From assembly GCA_963753285.1 (NCBI GenBank), contig CAVWBT010000010.1, positions 248,001 to 312,000 of the forward strand: a stretch of 64,000 bases of DNA, written 5' to 3'. The stretch comes from JAHEDH01 sp963753285 (GTDB lineage: Bacteria; Actinomycetota; Acidimicrobiia; Spongiisociales; ZC4RG35). The translations under genes were made by a program, and so were the position numbers. Positions 45,992-54,187 of the stretch are shown in pieces. How positions within the stretch are numbered: the stretch's first letter is position 1; the number at the start of each line of letters is the position of its first letter. Under the pieces are notes generated by a model that saw only the letters and a program-made list of their open reading frames with translations, searched no databases and was not told where the DNA came from.

Positions 45992-46431
45992 GTCTCCTCC
46001 GGTTCCTCGACGGTCCATCCTCGCCTCGTGAGCTCTTCTGCGAGCGCGTGATCGGAGAACCCGAGGAGGTCCGGCGCCCACTCCCGGTGCGTCGGGATCT
46101 CGTCCATCAGGAGCTCCTCGACCGGATCGCGGAGTGTCCGCGCCCACGCCCGTCCCCTCGCCTGACCGTGCTCGCTCAGCGTCGAATCGGGGTTCACCAC
46201 GAAGACCCGCGCCTCGGATTGGGGGTTCGCCCGCGATCCGCGTTCTCCGTACACCAGCACCACCGAACCGGCCGGGACGTCCTGGATCCCGCCGGTTGCG
46301 ATGAAGTCGCCGATGAACGCCCACCCCGACGACTTCGTGGGGTCCACCGAGTGCACCACCTTCGCCCAGTTCTTGTGTCGTTCGTCCCCGACCTGGGGGA
46401 TCTCGACCGCGACGACCGGTGTCTCGTTCAT
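45988..46431 (-). CDS. conserved-looking hypothetical protein
   Basis: 147 residues, acidic, no signal or membrane segment. It has alpha/beta content with 'AGSVVLVYGERGSRANPQSEARVFVV', 'ARTLRDPVEELLMDEIP' and 'LAEELTRRGWTVEEPE'. No family recognised. Co-translated with the quinone oxidoreductase, so a link to that enzyme is possible. Confidence 0.6.
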   Translation of the reverse strand: MNETPVVAVEIPQVGDERHKNWAKVVHSVDPTKSSGWAFIGDFIATGGIQDVPAGSVVLVYGERGSRANPQSEARVFVVNPDSTLSEHGQARGRAWARTLRDPVEELLMDEIPTHREWAPDLLGFSDHALAEELTRRGWTVEEPEET

Positions 46432-46529
46432 CCGTATGCCCCGGATCCGTTCATGCCGCCGGAGCGTACCGCTGCGGTTGCGGCAGTGGAACCCGCGCCA
46501 GGATCGGGAATCCCGTCTCTCCGCCGGGT

Positions 46530-46535
46530 TAGTGT
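46530..46535 (+). promoter_or_regulatory. TAGTGT -10-like box before ATG 46543
   Basis: TAnnnT hexamer ending 7 nt before the start of the MoaD-fusion gene; supports that start. Confidence 0.4.
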
Positions 46536-46542
46536 TGCGCCG

Positions 46543-47541
46543 ATGGCACGACTTCGACTGTTCGCCGGCTTGCGCGATGTCGCCGGCACGAGCTCGATCG
46601 AGATCGACGAGCCCACCGTGGCGCAGGTGATCGAGTCTGCCGCCGCTCGGTTTGGGCCGGCATTCTCAGAAGCTGCCCAGCGGGCGCGCGTCTGGGTCAA
46701 TGGTGACGAAGCAGAGGACGGGCAGGCAGTCGGCCCGACCGACGAGGTTGCGCTGATCCCGCCGGTGTCGGGTGGTGCAGGTCCGATGACCGAGCTCCCA
46801 ACGGGTTCGGAGGCGATCGTCGGACTCGTCGTCGGTCTCGTGCTCATCTTCGTCAACACCCTCGAGGGCAGCACCTGGTGGTCGGTCGCCGTCGTCGGCG
46901 TCGTCGTGGCCTGGATGGCCGATGTTGCATCCATCGCGGCTCAGCGGGCACGAGACATACCGCTCATCCCGGCGATGCTCTCCGTTGTCGCCGCGGTGGT
47001 GTCCACTCGAACCCTCGGGACCGACGGGGTAGGGATCACGTTGATGGTCTCCGTGGTCGTGCCGCTCGCCTGGTCCGTGGCCTCCGACGAGTCGAGAGCG
47101 CTCGTGGCGCTGGTGCCCTCGCTCGTGGTCTCCGTCGTGTCCTCGGCGGCGGTCGCCTCGCTGCTGCTGTCTCGGGACTCGTTCACGCCCACCAATCGCG
47201 CCACCGGTGTGTTGATCACCGTCGCGATCGCAGCGATCGCGATCGGCGCGGTGATCGAACGCTTTTCTCATCTGCCGTTCGGTGATCCATTCACCGCCAC
47301 GACGCTGGGGGCGATCGGGACCTCTCTTGCGATCGCCAGCATCTGGGATCTGGACCTCGTCACCTTCCTGATCATGGGAGTCGTCATCGCTGCGTCGCTG
47401 ATCGCCGGGCGCGGGTTGGGTTCGCTCCTCAGGACTCGGCGGGTCGAATTGATCAACCGGCCACCTGGGCTGTTGGCGTCACTCGACGGTCTGATACTCG
47501 CTGCAGCGGTGTTTCTCCCGGTGCTCCGCCTGGTCGCCTGA
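46543..47541 (+). CDS. MoaD/ThiS-like domain fused to polytopic membrane domain
   Basis: 332 residues. Residues 1-78 are a clear MoaD ubiquitin-like fold ('MARLRLFAGLRDVAGTSSIE', 'RVWVNGDEAEDGQAV', 'EVALIPPVSGG'). In free MoaD the GG is the C-terminus used for sulfur transfer; here translation continues (AGPMTELP...) into about eight membrane helices ending 'LLASLDGLILAAAVFLPVL', reminiscent of CdsA (phosphatidate cytidylyltransferase), although the CdsA catalytic signature is not visible. Either a true fusion or two genes merged by loss of a stop; the second could start at ATG 46786. Confidence 0.75.
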   Translation: MARLRLFAGLRDVAGTSSIEIDEPTVAQVIESAAARFGPAFSEAAQRARVWVNGDEAEDGQAVGPTDEVALIPPVSGGAGPMTELPTGSEAIVGLVVGLVLIFVNTLEGSTWWSVAVVGVVVAWMADVASIAAQRARDIPLIPAMLSVVAAVVSTRTLGTDGVGITLMVSVVVPLAWSVASDESRALVALVPSLVVSVVSSAAVASLLLSRDSFTPTNRATGVLITVAIAAIAIGAVIERFSHLPFGDPFTATTLGAIGTSLAIASIWDLDLVTFLIMGVVIAASLIAGRGLGSLLRTRRVELINRPPGLLASLDGLILAAAVFLPVLRLVA

Positions 47542-47546
47542 CGGAT

Positions 47547-47906
47547 TCAGGCACGGCCGAGCGAATAGCCGATCGCAGCTGCCGCGAGCCCCACCAGCAC
47601 AGACACGAAGACGTTCATGAGCGCAAGTTGCCACCGTCCGCCATCGAGCAACAGCACCGTTTCGGCGGAGAAGGTCGAGAAGGTCGTGAATCCCCCGAGA
47701 ACTCCCGTCAGGAGGCCGATCTGAATCGCCGGATCGGCGGAACGGTCGGAGAACCAGCCGATCAGGAACCCGAGCGCGGCGGAACCGAGCAGGTTCACGA
47801 GGATCGTCCCCCACGGTGACATCCGCTCGTTGATCGGCGTCGACAGCAGATACCGGCCAACCGCTCCGATGGCCCCACCAACCGCGACAAACAGGACGAT
47901 GCGCAT
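47547..47906 (-). CDS. crcB: fluoride channel FluC/CrcB
   Basis: 119 residues, four membrane helices. 'GGAIGAVGRYLL' near the N-terminus, 'GTILVNLLGSAALGFLIG' with the conserved Asn, and 'GVLGGFTTFSTFSAE', the hallmark GGFTTFS motif lining the fluoride pore. Works as a dual-topology dimer; normally one or two copies per genome. TAGGCT lies 7 nt upstream of the ATG 47906. No fluoride riboswitch is seen in the short leader. Confidence 0.93.
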   Translation of the reverse strand: MRIVLFVAVGGAIGAVGRYLLSTPINERMSPWGTILVNLLGSAALGFLIGWFSDRSADPAIQIGLLTGVLGGFTTFSTFSAETVLLLDGGRWQLALMNVFVSVLVGLAAAAIGYSLGRA

Positions 47907-48002
47907 GGACGGCAGCCTACGGCTGCTGGCTCTTGGCTCTTGGCTCCTGGCGGGCGGTGGAGGCTTCGACGTCGTGACGTGTGACGTGAGACCCGGCACG
48001 AT

Positions 48003-48037
48003 CATCTGTCATCTGTCATCTGTCATCTGTCATCTGT
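48003..48037. repeat. five tandem CATCTGT heptamers
   Basis: Perfect 7-bp tandem repeat x5 between the FluC gene and the M23 peptidase. A second short repeat (GGCTCTT-type, about 47934-47955) lies nearby. Rest of 47907-48070 shows nothing else. Confidence 0.8.
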
Positions 48038-48070
48038 CCTTTCGCGTCTGGCGTGTTTCGCGCACCGGGG

Positions 48071-48076
48071 TACCAT
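48071..48076 (+). promoter_or_regulatory. TACCAT -10-like box before ATG 48084
   Basis: TAnnnT hexamer ending 7 nt before ATG 48084. The upstream in-frame ATG at 48075 overlaps the box and is therefore unlikely. Confidence 0.4.
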
Positions 48077-48083
48077 GCCGGGT

Positions 48084-49175
48084 ATGCGAATGAAGTCCGC
48101 GCTCCGCGGTCTGGTGTTCTTCGTCTCTGTCGCTCTCTTCGGGTCGGTGGTTCAGCTGCCGGCCCTCTCTGTCACCAAGAGCCAGGTCGATGCCGCCTGC
48201 GCCAGCTCCAGCGCTCAGTACGGCATCTACCAGGAGAAGCAGCGAGAAGCCGACGCGGCCCTGCTCGCCTGGGAACAGACGCTCGGCGAGATCGCGGCGC
48301 TGGAGGATCAGCGCGCGTACATCGACGAGTCGATCGACCGGCGTGCCGGCCAGATCGAGGCCTCGGGCGACGAGATCAACGAACTGGCCGTCGAGCTGTA
48401 CATGGAGGCCGGGGGAACGTCGTCGATCGTGCTGTTCGCAGGGTCATTGGACGAGGCGCTGACGGGAAACGAGCTGCTGGACGCCGCCACGGGAGACAGC
48501 ATGGCGGCCCTCGACGACCTGCTCGCCATCCGCAACGACCTCGATCGCTTCCAGGGTGAATTGGTGCAGCTCGACGCCCAGTTGCGCGAGGTCGAAGCCG
48601 AGCGGGCAGCGTTCACCGAGACGCTTCGTGCGATCGAGGAGGAGGCAGCGACCGAGTTCAACAAGCTCTCGTCGGAGTGTCGGGATCTCACCACTCAGTA
48701 CAACCGTGAACAGGCCGCTGCCGAGGCTGCCCGCAGGCTCGCCGCCGGCGGCCGCTCGGCCGGCGTGGGGGCGATCAGCGGCTTCCGATGCCCCATCCCA
48801 GGGTCGTCGTTCATCGACTCGTGGGGCTTCCCGCGCTCCGGTGGTCGTTCACACAAGGGCACCGACATGTTCCAGTCGTGGAACGCCAGCATCATCGCCG
48901 TGGCCGACGGCACGGTCTCGCTCAGGAGCGGCGGCCTCGGCGGCAAGACCATCTGGTTGAACGGCGACGATGGCCACGCCTACTACTACGCCCACCTCTC
49001 CGACTACGCGGTCTCGAACGGTGCCCGTGTTTCCGCAGGCCAGCTCATCGGCTACAACGGTGACTCGGGCAACGCCTACGGCGGGCCACCCCATCTCCAC
49101 TTCGAGATCCACCCCGGTGGACGTGGCGCTTCAGCCGTCAATCCATATCCGACCGTCGCAGCCGCCTGCCGGTAG
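48084..49175 (+). CDS. M23-family peptidoglycan endopeptidase with coiled coil
   Basis: 363 residues. Signal peptide ('ALRGLVFFVSVALFGSVVQ'), then a long coiled coil (about residues 35-220) as in EnvC-type or NlpD-type hydrolases, then an M23 domain: 'GGRSHKGTDMF' (HxxxD), 'YYYAHLSDY' (HxH region) and 'GGPPHLHFEIHPGG' (HLH). All zinc and catalytic residues are present, so it is probably an active cell-wall endopeptidase. Its stop codon overlaps the TAnnnT box of the next gene. Confidence 0.9.
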   Translation: MRMKSALRGLVFFVSVALFGSVVQLPALSVTKSQVDAACASSSAQYGIYQEKQREADAALLAWEQTLGEIAALEDQRAYIDESIDRRAGQIEASGDEINELAVELYMEAGGTSSIVLFAGSLDEALTGNELLDAATGDSMAALDDLLAIRNDLDRFQGELVQLDAQLREVEAERAAFTETLRAIEEEAATEFNKLSSECRDLTTQYNREQAAAEAARRLAAGGRSAGVGAISGFRCPIPGSSFIDSWGFPRSGGRSHKGTDMFQSWNASIIAVADGTVSLRSGGLGGKTIWLNGDDGHAYYYAHLSDYAVSNGARVSAGQLIGYNGDSGNAYGGPPHLHFEIHPGGRGASAVNPYPTVAAACR

Positions 49176-49178
49176 TCT
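49173..49178 (+). promoter_or_regulatory. TAGTCT -10-like box before ATG 49185
   Basis: TAnnnT hexamer ending 6 nt before the RsiG-like start, sharing its TAG with the stop codon of the M23 gene. Confidence 0.4.
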
Positions 49179-49184
49179 GTTCCC

Positions 49185-49718
49185 ATGCCGCAGCATCGCA
49201 GACGTCTCGACCGTGTCCTCGACCCCGAGTACCTCGAAGGGCTCGACGACATGACCCTCGACGAGCTCCGCGAGCACAGGGGCACCGCAGTCGAAGTCGA
49301 GAACGAACTGTCCTACTACCGGCGACTGCTCTACGGCCGCATGGATCTCGTCAAGTTCGAGCAGCGGCGTCGAACGGGTGAAGAGGATCGTTCGCTCATC
49401 GATTCGCTCGTCGACATCCTCACGGACCCCGAGCGGGAAGATCGCACCGAACCGCGCGGGACGCGCCACATCGTCACCGACCTCCCTCCGCTGCCCGACA
49501 CCGGCAAACGCGACATCGACGAGGTGATGGGCGATGGGGTCCTCACCCGCCTCGACGAGGCAACGGAAGAAGAACTGCAGGCATCCCTCGACGGATTCGA
49601 GCGGATGCTGTCCGAGATCAACGCTCAGCGTGTCGACGCCCAACGCGTCATCGACACCCTCAGCGAGTTGATCGCCGAACGCTTCAAGGCCGAGGTCTCG
49701 GCCCCTGGCGACGACTGA
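49185..49718 (+). CDS. RsiG-like coiled-coil protein
   Basis: 177 residues, cytoplasmic. 'LDPEYLEGLDDMTLDELREH' then 'ENELSYYRRLLYGRMDL': this fits the RsiG pattern E-x3-S-x2-R-x3-Q-x3-D except Tyr at the Gln position. A second long helix near the C-terminus ('LQASLDGFERMLSEINAQR') could pack antiparallel. RsiG binds c-di-GMP and holds the sporulation/flagellar sigma WhiG in Streptomyces; homologues occur in non-sporulating actinobacteria. c-di-GMP binding here is inferred from the motif. Confidence 0.68.
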   Translation: MPQHRRRLDRVLDPEYLEGLDDMTLDELREHRGTAVEVENELSYYRRLLYGRMDLVKFEQRRRTGEEDRSLIDSLVDILTDPEREDRTEPRGTRHIVTDLPPLPDTGKRDIDEVMGDGVLTRLDEATEEELQASLDGFERMLSEINAQRVDAQRVIDTLSELIAERFKAEVSAPGDD

Positions 49719-49730
49719 GCCGACGTCGAG

Positions 49731-50676
49731 GTGTTGGCGAGGGTCACCCGCTCCGGCGTGACGGAGTCGGTGCACGACGGTGCCGTCGCCGTCGTCGACA
49801 CCAACGGCAGACTGATCGCTTCGTACGGAGACATCGACTGGCCGTTCTTCGCCCGGTCATCGATCAAGCCCTTCCAGGGCACCGTCGCCCTCGAACTCGG
49901 AGCCGAGCTCCCACCCGAGTGGCTCGCGTTGGCATGCGCCAGTCACACGGGTGCCCCGATCCACATCGCCATCGTTCGCGAGATGCTGCGGTCCGCAGGA
50001 CTGTCCGAAGGCCAACTCCGGACACCGCCTGATTGGCCAGATGGCGACAACCGTGATCGCCTGCTGCGCGACTCGCAGCGTGAGCCCGAATCGGTGTTCC
50101 ACAACTGCTCGGGCAAACACGCCGCCTTCCTGATGGCGTGCGCCGCGTCCGGCTGGGACCTCGATACGCTACACCGAACCGTCGCATCCGCTCCAGCAGA
50201 GCGTGCGCGTGACGCTCGAGGACGTGACCGGCTGGGCAGGGCTCGAGGTCGGTGTCGACGGGTGCGGAGCTCCCACGTTCACGGTCTCGACGAGGTCGCT
50301 TGCGAATGCGTTCGTCCATCTCGGGAATGACGAACGGTTCAACCGTGTTTTCGATGCGATGCATCGATTCCCCCGATTGTCCTCCGGGATGGGCCGTCCC
50401 GACGCCGAGTTCGCCATTCACACCAACGGCGTCTCCAAGCGCGGAGCAGAAGGCAATCTCGGCCTCTCGATCAGAGGTCGAGGCGCCATCGCCATCAAGG
50501 TCGCCGATGGAGACAGTCGGGCCATCGGCCCGGTCGTCACTGCCGTCCTCACCCAGCTCGACTGGCTGACCCCGACGATGTCGAACGCCCTGTTCGCCGC
50601 CACCCGGGTGCCGATGTCCGGTGGTGGGCGCGAGGTCGGTACGGTGGAATCAGTCGTTCGACTCAATCTGACATGA
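49731..50676 (+). pseudogene. type II asparaginase family gene, one frameshift
   Basis: Joined length about 315 residues. First frame: 'ARSSIKPFQGTVALEL', 'ACASHTGAPIHIAIVREML', 'HNCSGKHAAFLMACAASGWD' (active-site region). Near 50171 an extra base breaks the frame; the second continues 'YTEPSHPLQQSVRVTLEDVTG' (in parts), 'GCGAPTFTVSTRSLANAF', 'AIHTNGVSKRGAEGN'. This is the asparaginase_II/R. etli type, whose role is asparagine degradation. Everything else looks intact, and the ATGA overlap with the next gene is kept. Confidence 0.8.
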
Positions 50677-51587
50677 CGATCCCCGCCACCACCCTCCCGC
50701 GACTTCCTGCACTCCGGCCCCTCGCCCCGGCGGTCGGCCCGTTCCCGCTCGCCACCTTCGTCGACGCGGTCACGACGTTTCGGGGCGAGAGCGTCGACAT
50801 CGTCGGCGACGAGCGGGGTGCCTTGCCGCTCACCGTGACCGATGGTGCGGTGCGCATCGCCGGACATCCAGATCTGACCGACTATCACTCGCCGCTCGGC
50901 GACGACGTCACTGCGATCGCCGACGCGCTCGCGAGGATGATCGACGACGGCTGCGCATTGGACCTCGACTCGCTCCCCGAAGAGGCCTGCGGTCCGCTGG
51001 CCGCTGCGCTGAGCGCACGGAGCGTCGACATCGCCGTCGAGGAGCACACCGTCACGGCGATCGTCGCCCTGCCCGACACCTTCGACGACTACCTGGGCAT
51101 GCTGTCGAAGAAGCAGCGTCACGAAGTGCGTCGCAAGCGGCGCCGCTACGAGGACGTCCTGGGCGAGGTGGTGCACGAAGTCCACCACGAGCCGGACTGG
51201 GCGTTCGACGAGTTCGTGCGGCTCCATCGGCTCTCCGAAGGCGACAAGGGAGAGTTCATGACGCCGGCTCGAGAAGCCTTCTTCGCGACGCTGGTGCAGC
51301 TCGAAGGCTGGAGACTCGACGTCTTGCGGGTTCCCGGGACCGACCGGGCCGCCGCATGCCTGGTCTCCTTCTCGGACGATCAGGGGATCTATCTGTACAA
51401 CTCGTCGTACGACCCCCATCTCTCGGAGGCGTCGCCCGGGATCGCCATCGTCGGGACGCTCATCGAGCAGGCCATCGCCGAGGGCCTGCCCCGCTTCGAC
51501 TTCCTCAAAGGCGATGAGACCTACAAGTTCCGCCTCGGAGCAGAATCCCGCCCGCTGTACCGGATCTCGGCCGGAGTGAAGGCATGA
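50673..51587 (+). CDS. FemAB-like/GNAT acetyltransferase
   Basis: 304 residues. The C-terminal half has 'LSKKQRHEVRRKRRRYED', 'RLHRLSEGDKGEFMTP', 'GIYLYNSSYDPHLSEASPGIAIVGTLIEQAI' (in parts) and 'FDFLKGDETYKFRLGA', the GNAT_6/BioF2-like pattern of FemAB-type aminoacyl or acyl transferases linked to cell envelope and polysaccharide work. Overlaps both neighbours by 4 nt (ATGA), making an operon with mshA. Confidence 0.82.
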   Translation: MTIPATTLPRLPALRPLAPAVGPFPLATFVDAVTTFRGESVDIVGDERGALPLTVTDGAVRIAGHPDLTDYHSPLGDDVTAIADALARMIDDGCALDLDSLPEEACGPLAAALSARSVDIAVEEHTVTAIVALPDTFDDYLGMLSKKQRHEVRRKRRRYEDVLGEVVHEVHHEPDWAFDEFVRLHRLSEGDKGEFMTPAREAFFATLVQLEGWRLDVLRVPGTDRAAACLVSFSDDQGIYLYNSSYDPHLSEASPGIAIVGTLIEQAIAEGLPRFDFLKGDETYKFRLGAESRPLYRISAGVKA

Positions 51588-52813
51588 TCCAACGAGTCGC
51601 CTATCTCTCGATGCACACCTCGCCGCTCATGCAACCGGGCGTCGGCAACGCCGGCGGTATGAACGTCTACATCGACGAACTCGCCCGAACCATGGTCGGT
51701 CGTGGCGTCGCCGTCGACGTCTTCACCCGGCGCACAGACCCCGATCAACCGGATCTCGTCGAGGCGGGCGATGGCTACCGGGTGTTTCACGTCGATGCCG
51801 GCCCGCCGGCGCAGGCTCCGATCGGCGACATGGTCGACTGGGTCCACCAGTTCGCCGAAGGTGTGATGGCGGTCCTCGACCAGGATCCCCCCGATCTGGT
51901 GCACAGTCACTACTGGCTGAGCGGTTCCGCCGGGCTCGTCGTCAAGCGCAAGCTCGGCATCCCGCTGGCGAACTCGTTCCACACGCTGGGCCGAGTCAAG
52001 GATCTCGCCAAACGATTCGACGAGGCACCGGAGTCGACCGCCCGGATCGCGGCGGAGATGGAGGTCATCGCCGAGTCGGACTGTGTCGTCGCCGCCACCC
52101 CGCTCGAAGCCCAGGAACTGATGGAGCACTACGGAGCCGATCCGACACGGCTGTGCACGTCACCCCCGGGCATCGACCACGAAGTGTTCTCCCCAGGTGA
52201 CCGGACGAGCGCGCGGCGGGCCGTCGGCTGGCACATCGACGGGACCCACGCGGTGGTCGCCGGGCGGATCCAGCCGTTGAAGGGGGTCGACGTGGCACTC
52301 GAAGCGGCTTCGATCATCGCCTCACAGATTCCCGAGTTTCGGCTCTCGGTGATCGGAGGAGCGTCGGGACCGAGCGGCGAGGCCGAATTCGAGCGGCTCA
52401 CAGCCCGCGCCGCCGAACCCGACCTCGCCGGAGTCGTCGACTTCCACGATGCCGTGCCCCACACCGAGCTCGCAGAGTTCTACCGGGCCGCCGACGTGGT
52501 GATGGTCCCTTCCCGCAGCGAGTCCTTCGGCCTGGTCGCGGCCGAGGCCCAGTCGTGTGGCGTGCCCGTGGTCGCAGCACGCGTCGGTGGGCTCGAACAT
52601 GTCGTAGCCGATGGTCGATCCGGCATCCTCGTCGACGGCTGGGATCCGAAGGACCACGCAGACGCAGTGGTCTCCGTGCTGTCCGACCCGAAGCTCTCGG
52701 CCCGATTGTCGTTGGGAGCGCTGCGCTGGTCGGAGCGGTTCAGCTGGGACTCGACCGCAAACCGGTTTCTCGAGCTGTACGAGGGAGCCGTCAACCGTGC
52801 CGGGCGCGGCTGA
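51584..52813 (+). CDS. mshA: D-inositol-3-phosphate glycosyltransferase (MshA-type, GT4)
   Basis: 409 residues. N-terminal 'LSMHTSPLMQPGVGNAGGMN' is the diagnostic MshA segment, followed by 'VHSHYWLSGSAGL', 'NSFHTLGRVK', and the GT4 nucleotide-sugar site 'PSRSESFGLVAAEAQSCGVPVV' (in parts). MshA makes GlcNAc-inositol-phosphate, first step of mycothiol synthesis, consistent with an actinobacterium. Another GT4 function cannot be fully excluded because mshB-D are absent from the window. Confidence 0.85.
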   Translation: MIQRVAYLSMHTSPLMQPGVGNAGGMNVYIDELARTMVGRGVAVDVFTRRTDPDQPDLVEAGDGYRVFHVDAGPPAQAPIGDMVDWVHQFAEGVMAVLDQDPPDLVHSHYWLSGSAGLVVKRKLGIPLANSFHTLGRVKDLAKRFDEAPESTARIAAEMEVIAESDCVVAATPLEAQELMEHYGADPTRLCTSPPGIDHEVFSPGDRTSARRAVGWHIDGTHAVVAGRIQPLKGVDVALEAASIIASQIPEFRLSVIGGASGPSGEAEFERLTARAAEPDLAGVVDFHDAVPHTELAEFYRAADVVMVPSRSESFGLVAAEAQSCGVPVVAARVGGLEHVVADGRSGILVDGWDPKDHADAVVSVLSDPKLSARLSLGALRWSERFSWDSTANRFLELYEGAVNRAGRG

Positions 52814-53210
52814 GACCCTCTGGGAAGCGATCGAGCGCTGGATCGCCGACGAGGAGTCATCCGTCGAGTACGCCGAGCAGGTCGATGACCAGATCGCTGT
52901 GCGGATGCGTCAGGAAGCGAGAGACGCGTCGACCGTGTGGTGGTCTCCGGGACAGCGATCTCTGACCGCCGAGCTGTTCGTGATCCCCGAGCCGCACGTG
53001 AATCAGGAATCCGTCTACCGGCTGGCGCTCGACCGGAACCGATCGACCTTCCGGGTCCACTACGCCCTGGCGCGAGATGGCGGCATCGTCCTCCGGTCCC
53101 GCCTTTCGAACGAGTCCGTCTCGCTCGAACTGCTCGATCTGGTGCTGGGTGAGCTCTACGACCAGGTCGAGCTCACGTTCAGGCCGCTGGTGCGGTTGGC
53201 GTTCGCCTGA
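52797..53210 (+). CDS. YbjN/T3SS-chaperone-fold protein
   Basis: 137 residues. Starts with a GTG inside the end of mshA (17-nt overlap). 'LTAELFVIPEPHVNQESVYRLALDRNR' and 'FRVHYALARDGGIVLRSRLS' and 'LDLVLGELYDQVELTF' (in parts) resemble the YbjN domain, which is often encoded next to mshA in actinobacteria. Function unknown, maybe a chaperone. Confidence 0.7.
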   Translation: MPGAAETLWEAIERWIADEESSVEYAEQVDDQIAVRMRQEARDASTVWWSPGQRSLTAELFVIPEPHVNQESVYRLALDRNRSTFRVHYALARDGGIVLRSRLSNESVSLELLDLVLGELYDQVELTFRPLVRLAFA

Positions 53211-53245
53211 ATCGCGAAAGATCTCGCTCGCCCGACGCCAGATTT

Positions 53246-53268
53246 CTTTCCACAGCCACTGTGGAAAG
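53246..53268. terminator. perfect hairpin after the YbjN-like gene
   Basis: CTTTCCACAG / CTGTGGAAAG, 10-bp perfect stem with a CCA loop, 36 nt after the stop. No U-tract. Likely the terminator of the asparaginase-FemAB-mshA-ybjN operon. Confidence 0.55.
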
Positions 53269-53525
53269 CAGCTGTGGATCCGGCCTCCGGTCGCTCGGGT
53301 TGGACGAAAGGAGCCTCGTTCTTTCCCGGACGGCGCGACGCGACGCCAAACCCGGGCCCGAACAGAGTCGGAGGAGGGGTAAGACACGGCAAAACGACCG
53401 TGTTGACCGGGTCCCGGCGGGTCGATACGTTCCGCACCACAACGCCCGAGGTGCTCGGTCGTCGATCCTCCGCTCGGGGAAGTGCGGTCCGATCGTTCGA
53501 CATGGGTTCCTCGGGCGTTGGCAGT

Positions 53526-54146
53526 GTCGACCCGGGGGACGATCCCCCTGGAACCCCCTGATGGCACACCCGCCCCGCATGTCACGCGGCCCGCGGCCAG
53601 CAACCCGGGTCTGTGACATGATGGGGGCGATGTCGACCTGGGGGACGATCCCCCTGGAACCCCCTGATGGCACACCCGCCCCGCATGTCACGCGGCCCGC
53701 GGCCAGCAACCCGGGTCTGTGACATGATGGGGGCGATGTCGACCTGGGGGACGATCCCCCTGGAACCCCCTGATGGCACACCCGCCCCGCATGTCACACG
53801 GCCCGCGGCCAGCAACCCGGGTCTGTGACATGATGGGGGCGATGTCGACCTGGGGGACGATCCCCCTGGAACCCCCTGATGGCACACCCGCCCCGCATGT
53901 CACGCGGCCCGCGGCCGGCAACCCGGGTCTGTGACATGATGGGGGCGATGTCGACCTGGGGGACGATCCCCCTGGAACCCCCTGATGGCACACCCGCCCC
54001 GCATGTCACGCGGCCCGCGGCCAGCAACCCGGGTCTGTGACATGATGGGGGCGATGTCGACCTGGGGGACGATCCCCCTGGAACCCCCTGATGGCACACC
54101 CGCCCCGCATGTCACGCGGCCCGCGGCCAGCATCCCGGGTCTGGGC
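53526..54146. repeat. tandem array of 106-bp units (6 copies)
   Basis: The marker gatggcacac recurs at 53560, 53666, 53772, 53878, 53984 and 54090, an exact 106-bp period. Units begin with a GGGGGACGATCCCCC hairpin and CTGGAACCCCCTGATGGCA and contain CGGCCCGCGGCCAGCA with ACCCGGGTCTGTG, the same core as the 88-bp array, plus an extra ACATGATGGGGGCGATGTCGA. Only single-base differences between copies. Lies between two convergent genes. Nothing else is seen in 53269-54187 apart from three GTGAGAC repeats near 54160. Confidence 0.92.
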
Positions 54147-54187
54147 TCGCGCAGCACCGTGAGACGTGAGACGTGAGACGTGCCGGT

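Noticed and set aside
47907..48070. Fluoride riboswitch for FluC or ydaO switch for the M23 peptidase
   Set aside because: Both genes have a TAnnnT box 7 nt from the start, leaving no leader, and no conserved switch motifs were seen.
53582..54157. Series of ~100-codon minus-strand ORFs in the 106-bp array
   Set aside because: Identical peptides offset by 106 bp are products of the repeat, not genes.
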